DNA of 64,000 bases from Pseudomonas sp. NBRC 111124 (GTDB taxonomy: Bacteria; Pseudomonadota; Gammaproteobacteria; Pseudomonadales; Pseudomonadaceae), in contig NZ_BCBA01000004.1 in assembly GCF_001320245.1 (NCBI RefSeq), positions 1-64,000 of the forward strand. The letters run 5' to 3'. The position numbers and the translations under genes were made by a program. Shown here in pieces: positions 46,625 through 57,565 of the stretch (within the stretch, counting starts at the first letter, position 1; each line of letters begins with the position of its first letter). The notes beneath the pieces were generated by a model that did not search any database, was not told the DNA's origin, and saw only the letters and a program-made list of their open reading frames with translations.

Positions 46625-49600
46625 TCAGTGAAAGTCCCGGCTCTTTACATCCAGCCCCTGCAGCAAGGGGCTGATGTCCTCCAGGCGCCGGGCAATCAAA
46701 TGCCGCACCCCGTTCTCCTGCTCCAGCCGCCCGCTCACCTTGAGCAGCTGCGACCCGACCAGCGCCCGCCGCTGCCGCTCGGCCAGGTCACGCCAGACCA
46801 CCACGTTGACCATGCCGTGCTCATCTTCAAGGGTAACGAAGGTCACCCCGCTGGCGGTCTGCGGCCGCTGGCGCCCCACCACCAGTCCGGCCACGGCAAT
46901 CGCATCGCCATGCTCGACCCCCGCCAGCTCGGCGGAGCTGCGACAGCCCAGCGCCCGTAGCCGTGAGCGCAACAACCTGAGCGGATGCGGGCCCAAGGTC
47001 GTTCCCAAGGTGTCGTAATCGGCAACCAGATCCTCGCCCACCGTTGGCGCGGGCAATGCCACGTCAGCTTCCGGCAATGCCTGCACCTCGGCGAACAGCG
47101 GCAACTGCGGCTGTACTGCCGCCACCTGCCAGCGCGCCTGGTGGCGGTCACGGGCCAAGGCTCGCAGCGCGCCGGCATCGGCCAGCCGGGCGCGGGCACG
47201 GCTGTCGAGCCCGGCGCGCAGGCACAGGTCTTCGACATCCCGCCAGGGGCGCTGCGCCCTCGCCTGCTCCAGCCGGCGAGCATCCGCCTCGCTGAAACCC
47301 CGGATCTGCCGCAGCCCAAGGCGTATGGCCAGAACGCTCTGGTGATCCGGCTCCAGCGTGCAGTCCCATTCGCTATGGAACACATCCACCGGCCGTACCT
47401 CGATGCCTTGCCGACGCGCCTCCTGCAACAGCTGATCCGGGCTGTAGAACCCCATCGGCCAGCTGTTGACCAGCGCGCAGGTGAAAATCGCCGGTTCGTG
47501 GCACTTGAGCCAGCTGCTGGCATAGCACAGCAAGGCGAAGCTTGCCGCATGGGACTCGGGGAAGCCGTAACTGCCAAAGCCTTTGATCTGCTCGAAGATG
47601 CGCTCGGCGAACGCAAGGTCGTAACCGTTGCGCAGCATGCCATCGACCAGGCGCTGGCGATGGGGCTCGAGCCCACCATGGCGCTTCCAGGCTGCCATGC
47701 TGCGGCGCAGCTGGTCGGCCTCGCCGGGGCTGTAGTCGGCAGCGACCATGGCCAGTTCCATCACCTGCTCTTGAAACAGCGGTACGCCCAGGGTGCGCTC
47801 GAACACTTCCTTGAGCTTTTCCGAGGGGTAGGTCACCGGCTCCTGCTTGAGGCGCCGGCGCAGGTAGGGGTGAACCATGTCGCCCTGGATTGGCCCAGGG
47901 CGCACGATGGCGACCTCGATCACCAGGTCATAGAAGGTGTCAGGCTTGAGCCGCGGCAGCATGGCCATCTGGGCACGCGATTCGATCTGGAACACGCCCA
48001 TGGTTTCGGCGCGGCTGATCATCGCGTAGGTCGCCGGGTCTTCGCCGGGGATGGTCGCCAGGGTCAGCTGCCGACCGCGGTGCCGCTGCAACAGGTCGAA
48101 GCAGCGGCGCAAGGCGCTGAGCATGCCCAGGGCCAGCACATCGACCTTAAGCAGGCCGACCATGTCCAGGTCGTCCTTGTCCCACTGGATCACCGTGCGT
48201 TCGGCCATGGCGGCGTTTTCCACCGGTACCAGGTGGTCCAGCGGCTGCTCGGAAATGACGAAACCACCCGGGTGCTGGGACAGGTGACGGGGGAAACCGA
48301 TCAGTTCACCGGCCAGTACCAGGATGCGCCGCAGCGACGGGCTTCCGGGCTCGAAGCCGGCCTCTGCCAGCCGTTGAGCGTCCGGGATACGGTCGCTCCA
48401 GCGGCCGCAGCACTTGGCCAACGCATCCACCTGGTCGGCCGGCAGGCCTAATACCCTGGCCACATCACGAACAGCCCCGGCAGCGTGGTAGGTATTGACC
48501 ACGGCAGTCAGGGCGGCGCGGTGCCGGCCGTAACGGCGGAACACGTACTGGATGACTTCTTCGCGCCGGTCATGCTCGAAGTCCACGTCGATATCCGGCG
48601 GCTCGTTGCGTTCGCGGGACAGGAAGCGCTCGAACAGCAGGCGATGCTCCATCGGGTCGAGCTCGGTGATGCCCAGCACGAAACACACCACCGAATTGGC
48701 TGCCGAGCCACGGCCTTGGCAGAGAATGTGCTGACGGCGGGCAAAGGCGACGATGTCATGCACGGTCAGGAAATAACTCTCGTAACCCAGCTCCTCGATC
48801 AGTGCCAGTTCCTTGTCCAGTACCGCACGTACCTTGCTGCTCGGCCCAGCAGGCCAACGCTGGGGCAAGCCCTGCTCGCACAATGCGCGCAGCCAGCTGG
48901 AGGGGGTCTGGCCTTCGGGTACCAGTTCGCGCGGGTACTGGTAGCGCAGTTCACCCAGGTCGAACTGGCAACGCTCGGCGATCACCAGGCTCTCGGCCAG
49001 CAGGTCTGCTGGGTACAGCTCGGCCAATTGCTCCAGCGAACGCAGGTGACGCTCGCCATTTGCGAACAGGTATCGCCCTGCCTCGGCCACGTTGCAGTGC
49101 TGGCGGATGGCGGTCATGCAGTCCTGCAGTGCACGCCGGCCGCGTACGTGCATGTGCACGTCACCGCAGGCGACAGCGCGGATGCCCAGGTGCGCCGCCA
49201 GTTCGCTCAGGCGGACCAGGCGCCGGTCATCATCGCTGCCACGGTGCAGGTGTATACCCAGCCACAAGCGCTCGGCGAATACGCCACGCAGCCAGCGGCC
49301 AGTTGCCTGGTCATCTGGGTCATCGGCAATCCATAGCGCCAGCAACCCTTCATGGTGCTGCTGCAGATCGTCCGCGAACAATTGGTAGTCGCCCTTCTCG
49401 GCCCGCCGCCGGGCGCGGGTGATCAGGGCGCAGAGGTTCTGGTAGCCCGTCAGGTTCTGCACCAATAGCACCAGTTTGGGGCCATCCTGCAGGCGCACTT
49501 CGCTGCCGACAATCAAGCGCAATTGCTGCGCCTTGGCGGCCTGCCAGGCGCGTACGATACCGGCCAGGGTGCATTCGTCGGTGATCGCCAATGCCTGATA

Positions 49601-49705
49601 GCCCTGCTCATGGGCACGGCGGAACAGCTCTTCGGCGCTCGATGCGCCACGCTGAAAGCTGAAATTGGACAGGCAATGCAGCTCGGCGTAGCCCGGCGTG
49701 CTCAT
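46625..49705 (-). CDS. dnaE2: Error-prone DNA polymerase DnaE2 (ImuC)
   Basis: A 1026-residue C-family polymerase. An N-terminal PHP domain ([25 protein letters not shown]) is followed by the polymerase palm with [16 protein letters not shown], the GRGSAANS motif and a C-terminal OB-fold region ([27 protein letters not shown]). It performs SOS-induced translesion synthesis together with ImuA and ImuB. ATG 49705 is chosen because it overlaps the imuB stop as ATGA; an in-frame start 7 codons earlier lies inside imuB. It is last in the lexA2-imuA-imuB-dnaE2 operon. Confidence 0.95.
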   Translation of the reverse strand: MSTPGYAELHCLSNFSFQRGASSAEELFRRAHEQGYQALAITDECTLAGIVRAWQAAKAQQLRLIVGSEVRLQDGPKLVLLVQNLTGYQNLCALITRARRRAEKGDYQLFADDLQQHHEGLLALWIADDPDDQATGRWLRGVFAERLWLGIHLHRGSDDDRRLVRLSELAAHLGIRAVACGDVHMHVRGRRALQDCMTAIRQHCNVAEAGRYLFANGERHLRSLEQLAELYPADLLAESLVIAERCQFDLGELRYQYPRELVPEGQTPSSWLRALCEQGLPQRWPAGPSSKVRAVLDKELALIEELGYESYFLTVHDIVAFARRQHILCQGRGSAANSVVCFVLGITELDPMEHRLLFERFLSRERNEPPDIDVDFEHDRREEVIQYVFRRYGRHRAALTAVVNTYHAAGAVRDVARVLGLPADQVDALAKCCGRWSDRIPDAQRLAEAGFEPGSPSLRRILVLAGELIGFPRHLSQHPGGFVISEQPLDHLVPVENAAMAERTVIQWDKDDLDMVGLLKVDVLALGMLSALRRCFDLLQRHRGRQLTLATIPGEDPATYAMISRAETMGVFQIESRAQMAMLPRLKPDTFYDLVIEVAIVRPGPIQGDMVHPYLRRRLKQEPVTYPSEKLKEVFERTLGVPLFQEQVMELAMVAADYSPGEADQLRRSMAAWKRHGGLEPHRQRLVDGMLRNGYDLAFAERIFEQIKGFGSYGFPESHAASFALLCYASSWLKCHEPAIFTCALVNSWPMGFYSPDQLLQEARRQGIEVRPVDVFHSEWDCTLEPDHQSVLAIRLGLRQIRGFSEADARRLEQARAQRPWRDVEDLCLRAGLDSRARARLADAGALRALARDRHQARWQVAAVQPQLPLFAEVQALPEADVALPAPTVGEDLVADYDTLGTTLGPHPLRLLRSRLRALGCRSSAELAGVEHGDAIAVAGLVVGRQRPQTASGVTFVTLEDEHGMVNVVVWRDLAERQRRALVGSQLLKVSGRLEQENGVRHLIARRLEDISPLLQGLDVKSRDFH

Positions 49706-51120
49706 GCGAACCAGCCCTGCAGCCACAACGGACCGGGTTGAGCCAGATCCTGATAGGCCCAGCCGCGCAGGCCATCGCGGGTTTCGATGCGGTAGTAGTC
49801 ACGGCGCACGTCACCACCGTCCCACCAGCCCGACTCGATGCGCTCGGCCTGGCCCAGCAGCGTATGGCCAGCCGCCTCGAGGGGTTGTGGCGTGGGCAGC
49901 AACCACCCCGGACGGCTACCGGGCAAGGCCGGCAGGCTGCCCTGGGCGCCCTGCTCCGCTTGCTGCCAGGCACACTCGGGACGGTGGTCGGCCTCGGCGC
50001 GCAGCCCTTTGACGGCTTCATCACCCAGGCGCGCACGCAGGCGTTCGCGCAGTTGCTCCCAAGGCTGGGCCTGCTTGGCGCGGGGGTCGAACAGTGCCTG
50101 GTGCTGGGGCACGAAGGCTGGCAGGTCGTCAGCGACCAACCGCAGGTTACGCACGGGCGCCGGGATGCGCAGCGGCTCAAGGCGCCCGCGGGCCAGTTCG
50201 AACAGCATGGCGGCGTCCCGCTCGGCAGAGAGCAGCCCAACGTGCAGCAAGGTGTCCGGCCCTTCGACGTGTTCCAGGTACAGGCTAAAGCGCTGCACAC
50301 CACAGTCGCGGCCAGCGAGGAAGGCTGCCAGGTCATTGAGCATGCGTCGCAGCGGGAACAGCAAGGCCTGATGCGATTCGATGTCGAAGTTGAGCTCCAG
50401 ACGCGTTTCGAAGCGGTCCGGCGGCTGATAGAAATCCAGGCCCTTGGAACGCAGGCCGAGCAACTGGTCCAGGTGCAGCTGCACCTGGGCGGAAAAACGC
50501 CTGGCCAGCGCATCGCGCGGCAAGGCCAGCACTTGGCCCAACTGGCGCAGCCCCATGCGGGCAAAGGCCTCGGCAGCGTCCGCTGGCAACCCGACACGCT
50601 CAATCGGCATGCGCGCCAGCGCTGCCTGGGTCTGGTCGGCGCAGGTCAGTGCCAGGCCATCATGGCCGTTGGCAAGCATACGGGCCGCTACCGGGTTGGT
50701 CGCGAGCACGATGCGCTGGCGCAAGCCCAATGCTGCCAATTCTTCACGCAGGCGGGCCTCGAACAATGGCCAAGGGCCGAACAGCTGCAGGCTGGAGCCG
50801 ACCTCTATCAACAGGGCTCGAGGGTAGTGAAGGCTCACCTGAGCACTGAACTTGTAGGCCCAGGCTGCCAGCAACTGCTGCAGTTGCTCGATGCGGGCCG
50901 GATCAGCCTCGACACAATGGAAACCATCGGCCAGGGCCCGCGCGGCGGTCAGCGTCTGCCCCGCCCGCAGGCCAATGGCCGCCGCCGCAGGATTGACGGC
51001 TTGCAGCAGGCGACGCTGAACGGGGCCACCGATCAGCACCAGTGGCGTATCGGCGTCGTCACGCTCGCGCAGGATCGAGTCCAGTGCCAGCTGGGGCAGG
51101 AGAATGCAGGCCCAGAGCAT
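49702..51120 (-). CDS. imuB: Y-family polymerase-like mutasome protein ImuB
   Basis: A 472-residue protein with the Y-family polymerase fold but without the catalytic acidic DxD at the N-terminus: where active enzymes have VDMDCFFA, this has ILLPQLALD. This matches ImuB, a structural, beta-clamp-binding partner of DnaE2 and not a polymerase itself. The C-terminus ends [10 protein letters not shown]. It follows imuA by 6 bases and overlaps dnaE2 by 4, so the three proteins are made together. Confidence 0.92.
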   Translation of the reverse strand: MLWACILLPQLALDSILRERDDADTPLVLIGGPVQRRLLQAVNPAAAAIGLRAGQTLTAARALADGFHCVEADPARIEQLQQLLAAWAYKFSAQVSLHYPRALLIEVGSSLQLFGPWPLFEARLREELAALGLRQRIVLATNPVAARMLANGHDGLALTCADQTQAALARMPIERVGLPADAAEAFARMGLRQLGQVLALPRDALARRFSAQVQLHLDQLLGLRSKGLDFYQPPDRFETRLELNFDIESHQALLFPLRRMLNDLAAFLAGRDCGVQRFSLYLEHVEGPDTLLHVGLLSAERDAAMLFELARGRLEPLRIPAPVRNLRLVADDLPAFVPQHQALFDPRAKQAQPWEQLRERLRARLGDEAVKGLRAEADHRPECAWQQAEQGAQGSLPALPGSRPGWLLPTPQPLEAAGHTLLGQAERIESGWWDGGDVRRDYYRIETRDGLRGWAYQDLAQPGPLWLQGWFA

Positions 51121-51126
51121 GGTGCA

Positions 51127-51747
51127 TCAGCCCCGCCCTGGGCAGGCGATAGGCAGCGCCGGTGGCATACCGCCACGGCACTTGAGTACACGCCATTGCG
51201 CCGGGCGGGTATCCACGGCGATACGCAAGGCGGCGGGCGACGGGTTGTGCGCCGCCTGCTGCGGCCGACAGGCGAAGGCCAGTGCCTGGCCTGTCTCAGC
51301 GGCCACCTGCAGGCGACGCAAAGCGCGGTCATCGGCACGCTCCGGCCAGCACAGCACCGCCGCGCAACTGCCGGAGCGCAAGCATTGTTCGGCGGCCCAC
51401 AGGGCATCGGCCTGCCCGGCATCGACCTGCACCAGCCAGCGCAGGTCTACACCGGCGGCCTGCCAGGCCGGCGCGTAGGGAATGAACGGCGGCGCCACCA
51501 GCACCACTCGCCCGCCTTCATCGGTCAGGCGCGACAAGGTTGGCCAGAGCAGTTGCAACTCGCCACAGCCCGGGCTGGCCAACAGCAACTCGCTGAGGGC
51601 AGCAGCCGGCCAGCCGCCATCCGGCAGACGTTGGTCGAGCATCGCATGGCCGGTGGGCTGCAAGCCGGCCGGGCGCACCTGGCCCTGCCGCCCGCGCCAG
51701 ACCTGGCGCTGGTCGAGCAGCCGATCGAGATCGACCACCGCGCCCAT
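51127..51747 (-). CDS. imuA: Mutasome protein ImuA (SulA/RecA-like)
   Basis: A 206-residue RecA/SulA-like protein with LSELLLASPGCGELQLLWPTLS and GGRVVLVAPPFIPYAPAW, the usual ImuA segments. It lacks a canonical Walker A. ImuA in Pseudomonas and Caulobacter is needed for damage-induced mutagenesis with ImuB and DnaE2. The ATG overlaps the lexA2 stop by a single base (TGATG), so translation is probably coupled. Confidence 0.9.
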   Translation of the reverse strand: MGAVVDLDRLLDQRQVWRGRQGQVRPAGLQPTGHAMLDQRLPDGGWPAAALSELLLASPGCGELQLLWPTLSRLTDEGGRVVLVAPPFIPYAPAWQAAGVDLRWLVQVDAGQADALWAAEQCLRSGSCAAVLCWPERADDRALRRLQVAAETGQALAFACRPQQAAHNPSPAALRIAVDTRPAQWRVLKCRGGMPPALPIACPGRG

Positions 51748-52364
51748 CAGTCGCGCCTCAACAGGCCACAGAACACGCCTTCGATGAAGAACTCGCGTTC
51801 AGGCCCCACGTCGATCGGCGCATAGGCCGGGTTGCGCGGCAGCAGCCGGTAGCCACCGGGCTGGCGTTGCAGGCGCTTGATGGTGACCTCGCCATCCAGG
51901 CGCGCGACCACGATCTGGCCATCACGTGCCTCACCCTGCTGAAGGATGCCGACCAGGTCGCCGTCGAAGATACCGTCGTCGATCATCGAATCGCCGCGCA
52001 CTTTAAGCAGGTAATCCGGTGTGCGGCGGAACAGGCTGGGGTCGAGCAGCAATTGCTCGTGAATGCCCAGGTCCGGGCCGATCGGCGCACCGGCTGCCAC
52101 TTGCCCCAGCACGGGAATCTCGAGGATCTCCGGCCGGCGCAGGGGCTCGGCCAGGCGAATGCCCCGCGCCTGGTTTGGCGTGACATCAATGTAACCGGCC
52201 TGCCTCAACGCGGTGATGTGCTTGCGCGCGACACTGCGCGAGGCAAAACCGAAGCGGCTGGCGATATCGGCCAGGCTCGGAGGCTGGCCGTGGTCGGCAA
52301 TGCGCTCGCGAATGAATTCGAGGATTGCACGGCGTTTTGGGGTGAGATTGTCCATGGAGCACAT
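51747..52364 (-). CDS. lexA2: LexA2 SOS repressor
   Basis: A 205-residue LexA with N-terminal winged helix (LTPKRRAILEFIRERI, FASRSVARKHITAL), Ala91-Gly92 cleavage site in VAAGAP, catalytic Ser126 (GDSM) and Lys163 (TIKRL). It should be self-cleaved when RecA is activated. It is the second LexA type found in P. putida, which controls its own mutasome operon. The start is either ATG 52364, which lies inside the operator at 52359-52370, or ATG 52355 (MDNLTPKRR). Confidence 0.93.
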   Translation of the reverse strand: MCSMDNLTPKRRAILEFIRERIADHGQPPSLADIASRFGFASRSVARKHITALRQAGYIDVTPNQARGIRLAEPLRRPEILEIPVLGQVAAGAPIGPDLGIHEQLLLDPSLFRRTPDYLLKVRGDSMIDDGIFDGDLVGILQQGEARDGQIVVARLDGEVTIKRLQRQPGGYRLLPRNPAYAPIDVGPEREFFIEGVFCGLLRRD

Positions 52365-52370
52365 TTGTAC
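52359..52370 (-). promoter_or_regulatory. LexA2-type operator at the lexA2 start
   Basis: Read on the minus strand the sequence is GTAC-AAAT-GTGC, an exact match to the GTAC-N4-GTGC motif described for P. putida LexA2. It covers the first possible lexA2 start codon, so bound repressor would block the promoter or early transcription of the whole mutasome operon. Confidence 0.75.
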
Positions 52371-52459
52371 TCTTTTCGGCGTACGCTGAACAGCCCCCTT
52401 TGTCGTCAGCTTTGGTTATCATCCCCGGGCTTTTGTTTATGTGAATACCTGGATACCTG

Positions 52460-53122
52460 ATGCTGACTGCCCTGCTGTTCGATCTCGATGGAACCTTGAC
52501 CGACACCGACACCCTGCACTTGCAGGCCTTTCGCCAACTGCTTCACGACTATGACGGCCGCGAGTTGACCCAGGAGCAATTCGATGCCCAGGTCAGTGGC
52601 CGGGCCAATGGCGAACTGTTTGCCGAATTGTTTCCACTTGCCGATACCACCGAGCGCCACGCGCTGGCCGACCGCAAGGAAGCGCTTTTCCGCGAACTGT
52701 CACCCGAGCTGCAACCCATGCCAGGCCTGCTGCGCCTGATGGACCATGCGCGAGCCTGGGACATCGGCATGTGCGTGGTGACCAATGCACCCCGGCTCAA
52801 TGCCGAGCACATGCTCACAGCCATGGGCCTTGGGGAACGCTTCGAGCATGTGCTGGTGGCCGAAGAGCTGGAGCGGCCCAAGCCTGATCCGCTGCCCTAC
52901 CTGACCGGGCTGCAGCGCTTGGAAGTGGAGGCTGGGGAAGCGCTGGCATTCGAGGATTCGTTGCCGGGGGTGACGGCTGCGAGCAGGGCCGGAATCTTCA
53001 CCGTGGGGGTTGCCACCACCCAGACGCCGGAGCGGCTGCTGGCTGCGGGGGCCAAGCTGGTGGTGAAAGATTTCAATGATCCGCAGCTGTGGACGGTGAT
53101 CGAGGCCATGTGCTCGCCTTGA
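52460..53122 (+). CDS. HAD family hydrolase (beta-phosphoglucomutase-like subgroup IA)
   Basis: A 220-residue HAD phosphatase with nucleophile motif FDLDGTLTDTD (Asp8, acid Asp10), motif II Thr in VVTNAPR, Lys in RPKPDP and the acidic motif FEDSLPG. A helical cap at about 15-80 puts it in the beta-phosphoglucomutase/phosphoglycolate phosphatase subgroup. It probably removes phosphate from a small sugar phosphate, substrate unknown. It is divergent from lexA2. Confidence 0.88.
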   Translation: MLTALLFDLDGTLTDTDTLHLQAFRQLLHDYDGRELTQEQFDAQVSGRANGELFAELFPLADTTERHALADRKEALFRELSPELQPMPGLLRLMDHARAWDIGMCVVTNAPRLNAEHMLTAMGLGERFEHVLVAEELERPKPDPLPYLTGLQRLEVEAGEALAFEDSLPGVTAASRAGIFTVGVATTQTPERLLAAGAKLVVKDFNDPQLWTVIEAMCSP

Positions 53123-53142
53123 TTTATTGATCAGGGCGGGCA

Positions 53143-53170
53143 ATCGAGCGCCGCCCGCGCGGCGCTCGAT
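53143..53170. terminator. GC-rich hairpin downstream of the HAD gene
   Basis: ATCGAGCGCC pairs with GGCGCTCGAT over an eight-base loop, 21 bases after the HAD stop. There is no T tract, so termination is likely but not certain. Confidence 0.55.
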
Positions 53171-53292
53171 CTCACAGGCGCCACACATCCAGAGCCGAAC
53201 ACACTCAACCACTCATCGCCCATCCGCCCGGCCTGTCGATTTCCCTCACTTCAAATCGACCAAAAGCTGAACCCCCAAGCGGAGTCAGCACC

Positions 53293-54021
53293 ATGAGCAC
53301 CCCCGATCAAAAACACCCGGTCGCAACGCGCGACCAATGGCTGGCCGCTCGCCGCCAACTTTGGCTACACGAAAAAGCCTTCACCCACCAACGCGACGAA
53401 CTGGCCGCCGCCCGCCGCGCCCTGCCCTGGGTCAAGGTCGAACAGCCCTACCGTTTCCACGGCCCGGACGGCGAGCTGAGCCTGGCCGACCTGTTTGCCG
53501 GGCGCAGCCAGCTGCTGGTCTATCACTTCATGTTCGCCGAAGGCTGGAGCGAAGGCTGCCCAGGCTGCTCGTTTCTCGCTGACCATTTCGATGGCGCCAA
53601 CCTGCACCTGGCCCACCACGACGTTTCGCTGGTGGCCGTGTCACGCGCGCCCTACCCCGAATTCCAGGCCTTCCGCCAGCGCATGGGCTGGCGCTTCCCC
53701 TGGTACTCATCCGACGGCAGCGGTTTCAACGAGGACTTCGGCGTCAGCGTCGGCAGCGAAGGCCAACGCCAGTACAACTACGCGCCGTACACCGGCAATG
53801 AGGCCGAGTTGCCCGGCCTGAGCGCCTTCTACATGGACCCGGACGGCACGCTCTACCATACCTATTCGACCTACGCCCGTGGCCTGGACATCCTGATCAA
53901 CACTTACAACTTCCTCGACATCGCCCCACTGGGGCGCAACGAGACCGGGACCTTGGACTGGGTCCGGCACCACGATCGCTACGAGGGCCAAGCCGGCAAA
54001 CCCCATTGCTGCCATGAGTGA
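53293..54021 (+). CDS. DUF899 family thioredoxin-like protein
   Basis: A 242-residue protein matching the DUF899 family, with the opening VATRDQWLAARRQLW, the CPGC motif (Cys89, Cys92) in EGWSEGCPGCSFLADH, and FPWYSSDGSGFNEDFGV. The fold is thioredoxin-like and the CxxC suggests redox activity, but no substrate is established. It ends in HCCHE. A hairpin follows 9 bases after the stop. Confidence 0.85.
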   Translation: MSTPDQKHPVATRDQWLAARRQLWLHEKAFTHQRDELAAARRALPWVKVEQPYRFHGPDGELSLADLFAGRSQLLVYHFMFAEGWSEGCPGCSFLADHFDGANLHLAHHDVSLVAVSRAPYPEFQAFRQRMGWRFPWYSSDGSGFNEDFGVSVGSEGQRQYNYAPYTGNEAELPGLSAFYMDPDGTLYHTYSTYARGLDILINTYNFLDIAPLGRNETGTLDWVRHHDRYEGQAGKPHCCHE

Positions 54022-54029
54022 CCCATCGC

Positions 54030-54066
54030 CCAAAGTGCCACCTGCCGCACAACGGCGGCACTTTGG
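54030..54066. terminator. Hairpin after the DUF899 gene
   Basis: CCAAAGTGCC and GGCACTTTGG form a perfect ten-base stem with a 17-base loop. It lies just after the stop codon and has no T run. Confidence 0.5.
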
Positions 54067-54126
54067 CAGCAGCCTGGCAGAAACCGGCCATACTTGAGCC
54101 CGTCGCCCTTGCCAGACAGACCCGCC

Positions 54127-55725
54127 ATGCCCAAGCGCTTGCCCATGATCGATCTGCGAACCCTGGTGCTCGGCATCGTCGTGCTGGCGTGCCTGGCGAC
54201 GCTGGGCAATGCCCTGTATGTCGCCTACCGGGTGCAGCACAACACGTTGGTACAGTTTTCCCTGAAGGCCAACCAGGCCTATGCCAGCAAAGTGGCTTCG
54301 AGCATCACCGAGTTCCTGCGCTCGTCCCGCAGCCATCTGATTTACAGCGCCGGGCAACTTGCCGGCGGCCTGGACGACCCACTGTTGCTGCAAGCCGAAG
54401 CCAAGCGCCTGCAAGCCCAGGATGAGGACTTCAACTCCATTGTCATCGTCAATGCGCAGGGGCAAGTGCTGGTGGCGTACCCGGATATTCGCCAGATCGC
54501 CAGCCACCGCCAGCGTTCATCAGAAATCCAGCAGGCCGTCGATGCCCGCAAGCCGCTGGTCAGCCCGGCCTACACCTCACGGGGGGACGAGCTGGTGGTG
54601 TTCGTCTCGGAGCCGATCTTCGCTGCAGACGGGCGCTACCTGGGCCTTGTCGGTGGCTCGGTGTTTCTCAAAAAAGAAAGCGAACTGCACACGGTGATCG
54701 GCCAGCATTATCAGCATGACGGCACCTTTGCCTTCGTCGCCGACGCCAACGAACGCCTGCTCTACCACCCCGACCATGAACGCATCGGCGCGCTGGCCAC
54801 CGGCAGCCCGACCATTGAAGCGGCCCTGCGCGGCGAGACCGGTAACCTGGATGCGCCCAACTACATCGGCATCCCCATGCTCGCCGGCTTCGCCCCGGTG
54901 CCTGACACGCACTGGGCCGTGGTCGCCCAGCAACCGCGCGAACTGGCGCTGGCTCCGCTGCATGAACTGATGCGCAAAGTGCTGTTGTACATTCTTCCGG
55001 CCAGCCTCATCGGCTTCCTGCTGCTGTTGTGGATGACCTACTGGCTGATCAAGCCACTGCGCCAGTTGGCACACGGCGCCAGGCACCTTTCAGCCAGCGA
55101 AACCGCCAATGAACTGCGGGGGATAGATGCCTGGTACGTCGAGGCCGCTGCCATCCGCCGGGCCCTGCTCACTGCCGAGCGCCTGATGCAGGAGAAGTTC
55201 GGCAAGCTGCGCCAGGAAGCCCAGAGTGACGCCCTTACTGGCCTGGCCAACCGTCGGGCGCTGCAACTGGCACTCGCTACCTTGATGGAAAGCGAACGCG
55301 CATTCGCTGTGCTGGCGCTGGACATCGATTTCTTCAAACGGGTCAACGACACCTATGGCCATGACGCCGGCGATGACGTGCTCAAGCACCTGAGCGAGCT
55401 GCTGCGGCAGAATTCCCGCCAGCAAGACCTGCCCTGCCGGGTCGGCGGCGAGGAGTTCACCATGCTGCTGCCGGACACCACCCTGGCCGATGCCCGGCGT
55501 ATCGCCGAGCGCATCCGTGAGGCGGTCGAACAGGCCGACACGCCCCACTGCGGCAAACTCACCCTGTCGGTCGGCGTGGCCTGCCGTCAGCCCGATAGCG
55601 AGCTGGCCGAAACCCTGCTCAAGCAAGCCGACGAGATGCTGTACAAGGCCAAGCAGAACGGCCGCAACCGCGTCGAGGTACAGGCATTCAACCCCTCACA
55701 CCCAGCATCCCCCGCTCCACGATGA
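54127..55725 (+). CDS. Membrane diguanylate cyclase with dCACHE sensor and GGEEF domain
   Basis: A 532-residue protein. A helix at 14-33 precedes a periplasmic double-CACHE sensor (about 40-280; typical [23 protein letters not shown]), a second helix at 287-307, a short HAMP-like linker and a GGDEF domain with GGEEF at 440-444. The product-inhibition site RxxD (RQQD, 431-434) is exactly five residues upstream of GGEEF, so feedback control by c-di-GMP is expected. It should make c-di-GMP in response to a small ligand, probably an amino or organic acid. Its last 38 bases overlap the end of ureG on the other strand. Confidence 0.9.
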   Translation: MPKRLPMIDLRTLVLGIVVLACLATLGNALYVAYRVQHNTLVQFSLKANQAYASKVASSITEFLRSSRSHLIYSAGQLAGGLDDPLLLQAEAKRLQAQDEDFNSIVIVNAQGQVLVAYPDIRQIASHRQRSSEIQQAVDARKPLVSPAYTSRGDELVVFVSEPIFAADGRYLGLVGGSVFLKKESELHTVIGQHYQHDGTFAFVADANERLLYHPDHERIGALATGSPTIEAALRGETGNLDAPNYIGIPMLAGFAPVPDTHWAVVAQQPRELALAPLHELMRKVLLYILPASLIGFLLLLWMTYWLIKPLRQLAHGARHLSASETANELRGIDAWYVEAAAIRRALLTAERLMQEKFGKLRQEAQSDALTGLANRRALQLALATLMESERAFAVLALDIDFFKRVNDTYGHDAGDDVLKHLSELLRQNSRQQDLPCRVGGEEFTMLLPDTTLADARRIAERIREAVEQADTPHCGKLTLSVGVACRQPDSELAETLLKQADEMLYKAKQNGRNRVEVQAFNPSHPASPAPR

Positions 55726-56311
55726 AGTCGATCACCGCCTGCAGGCCCTCGCCCTTCTTCAGGTTGCTGAAGGTCCAGGGGCGCTGCGGGCGCATGCGCT
55801 GGGTGTCACGCTCCATCACTTCCAGCGAAGCCCCCACGTAAGGCGCCAGGTCGGTCTTGTTGATCACCAGGAAATCCGACTTAGTGATGCCGGGGCCGCC
55901 CTTGCGCGGGATTTTCTCGCCTTCGGCCACGTCGATGACGTAGATGGTCAGGTCGGCCAGCTCGGGGCTGAAGGTGGCGCTAAGGTTATCGCCACCGCTT
56001 TCGACGAAGATCACTTCAAGATTGCCGAACTTGCGCGCCAGGGCTTCGACGGCCGCCAGGTTCATCGACGCATCCTCGCGGATGGCGGTGTGCGGGCAGC
56101 CACCGGTCTCGACGCCAACGATACGTTCAGGCTCCAGGGCACCGGCCTCGGTGAGGATGCGCTGGTCTTCCTTGGTGTAGATGTCATTGGTGACCACGGC
56201 GATCTGGTAGTGATCGCGCATGGCCTTGCACAGGCATTCGAGCAGCGCGGTCTTGCCAGAGCCGACCGGGCCGCCGACACCGACGCGCAGGGGTTGCTGA
56301 TAGCTTTGCAT
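55688..56311 (-). CDS. ureG: Urease accessory GTPase UreG
   Basis: A 207-residue SIMIBI-class GTPase with P-loop GPVGSGKT (14-21), the nickel-binding CPH motif (72-74), the [20 protein letters not shown] loop and NKTD for guanine. UreG delivers nickel through UreF/UreD to apo-urease with GTP hydrolysis. It is last in the operon, 11 bases after ureF. The tail overlaps the convergent diguanylate cyclase gene. Confidence 0.97.
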   Translation of the reverse strand: MQSYQQPLRVGVGGPVGSGKTALLECLCKAMRDHYQIAVVTNDIYTKEDQRILTEAGALEPERIVGVETGGCPHTAIREDASMNLAAVEALARKFGNLEVIFVESGGDNLSATFSPELADLTIYVIDVAEGEKIPRKGGPGITKSDFLVINKTDLAPYVGASLEVMERDTQRMRPQRPWTFSNLKKGEGLQAVIDFIVERGMLGVRG

Positions 56312-56322
56312 GGAGGCAGTCC

Positions 56323-56997
56323 TCAGGAACGGAACAAACGGGTGTATTGGGTTTCGTGACGTGAAGAAGCGATTGCCAGCAGCGGCAAGCCGCCGCCGAG
56401 CTGGTCATCGGCCAAAGCCAAGGCCTCGTCCAGTACGCCGGGCAGTTCGGCGCCCAGGTCGCGCAACAAGGTCTGCGCCGCCTGCTGGCCGAACGGCACC
56501 AGCTTGACCCCGGCCATCACCGCCCCCTCGAGCCAGGCGAAGGCATGGCCGAGGGCCAACTGGCGCAGCGGGATCTGCCAGTGCGCGGCAAGCCAGGCCA
56601 TGCCGCCAAGCTGACTGAGTTCGAGGCTGGCGCGCCAGGCCGGGTCCTGGCCCAGCTGCCAGCCATCGAGCAACCGCGCCAGGGCCGAGCCGCGCTGCTG
56701 TTCTTCCAGGCGCAGCTCGGCGGTTTCGCGGTTGGCCAGCAGGAAGCGGCTCCAGTGGGCGAATGCTTGCGCATCGTCGGCCTCACAGGCGCGGTACAGG
56801 CGCGCCAGCACCGGCCAGTCCAGGTGGGCAAGGGTGTCGTGCAACTGCTCGCGCTGCCAGGCACTGAAGCCGGCAGTGTCGCGTACCCAGCCAGCCTCGA
56901 CGGCCCACTCCAGCCCCTGCGAGTAGGTGAAACCACCCACCGGCAGGCCTGGACTGGCCAGCTGCAGCAGGCGCAGCAGTGCCAGGTCGCTGTTCAT
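56323..56997 (-). CDS. ureF: Urease accessory protein UreF
   Basis: A 224-residue all-helical protein with the characteristic [24 protein letters not shown] start and a C-terminal [16 protein letters not shown]. UreF bridges UreG and UreD on apo-urease and checks nickel insertion. The ATG at 56997 overlaps the ureJ stop by one base (TGATG), so the two are probably translated together. Confidence 0.96.
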   Translation of the reverse strand: MNSDLALLRLLQLASPGLPVGGFTYSQGLEWAVEAGWVRDTAGFSAWQREQLHDTLAHLDWPVLARLYRACEADDAQAFAHWSRFLLANRETAELRLEEQQRGSALARLLDGWQLGQDPAWRASLELSQLGGMAWLAAHWQIPLRQLALGHAFAWLEGAVMAGVKLVPFGQQAAQTLLRDLGAELPGVLDEALALADDQLGGGLPLLAIASSRHETQYTRLFRS

Positions 56998-57542
56998 CAA
57001 CCGGCCAGCACCAGCGCGGCGCCAGCCAGCATGCCGCCGCCGAAGGCTTTCTGCAGGCCGCTGTGTCGGCGCAGCAGGCAACCGACGCCGAAGCCGACGG
57101 CCAGCAGCAGGCCGCTGACGGTGACAAAGCCGGCGCTGAACATCCAGAACGCGCTTGGCGTGGCTTCGACGCCGTGAGCCCAGCCGTGAAACAGGGCGAA
57201 CACCGGCATGGCCAGGGCCAGCAGCAACTGACGGCTCGGCAGCAGCACGGCGGCTGCAGCCACCAGCACCGACAGGGCGATCATGCTTTCCATGCCCAGC
57301 ACATCGCCGAACAGGTGGCCACACACGGCACCGGCGAACATCGAAGCCAGGGTGGCCAGTGGCAGGGCCAGGTTGCGCCGGGTCAGCGCGGCCAGCACAC
57401 CGGTACCCAGTAGCATCAGCAGGTGGTCAAGGCCGGTCAGCGGGTGCAGCAAGCCGTCATGCAATGGGTTGCCGTCGTGACCTGGGTGGGCGAAAGCCGG
57501 TAGTGCGACCATCAGCAGGGCAAGGGCGAAAATCTTTTTCAT
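56997..57542 (-). CDS. ureJ: HupE/UreJ family nickel permease
   Basis: A 181-residue membrane protein. ATG 57542 behind AAGGA is preferred to an ATG 10 codons earlier. A signal-like N-terminus ends at AFAHPGHDGNPLHDGLLHPLTGLDHLL, the HupE/UreJ His-rich motif, followed by about five helices and a FHGWAHG motif. It probably imports nickel or cobalt for the urease. It lies between ureE and ureF, the arrangement known from P. putida. Confidence 0.92.
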   Translation of the reverse strand: MKKIFALALLMVALPAFAHPGHDGNPLHDGLLHPLTGLDHLLMLLGTGVLAALTRRNLALPLATLASMFAGAVCGHLFGDVLGMESMIALSVLVAAAAVLLPSRQLLLALAMPVFALFHGWAHGVEATPSAFWMFSAGFVTVSGLLLAVGFGVGCLLRRHSGLQKAFGGGMLAGAALVLAG

Positions 57543-57565
57543 GGTGGGTTCCTTATATGAGGGAT

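Noticed and set aside
49738..51825. 695-codon open frame antisense to imuB and imuA
   Set aside because: Mirror of strongly conserved mutasome genes; no recognisable domain.
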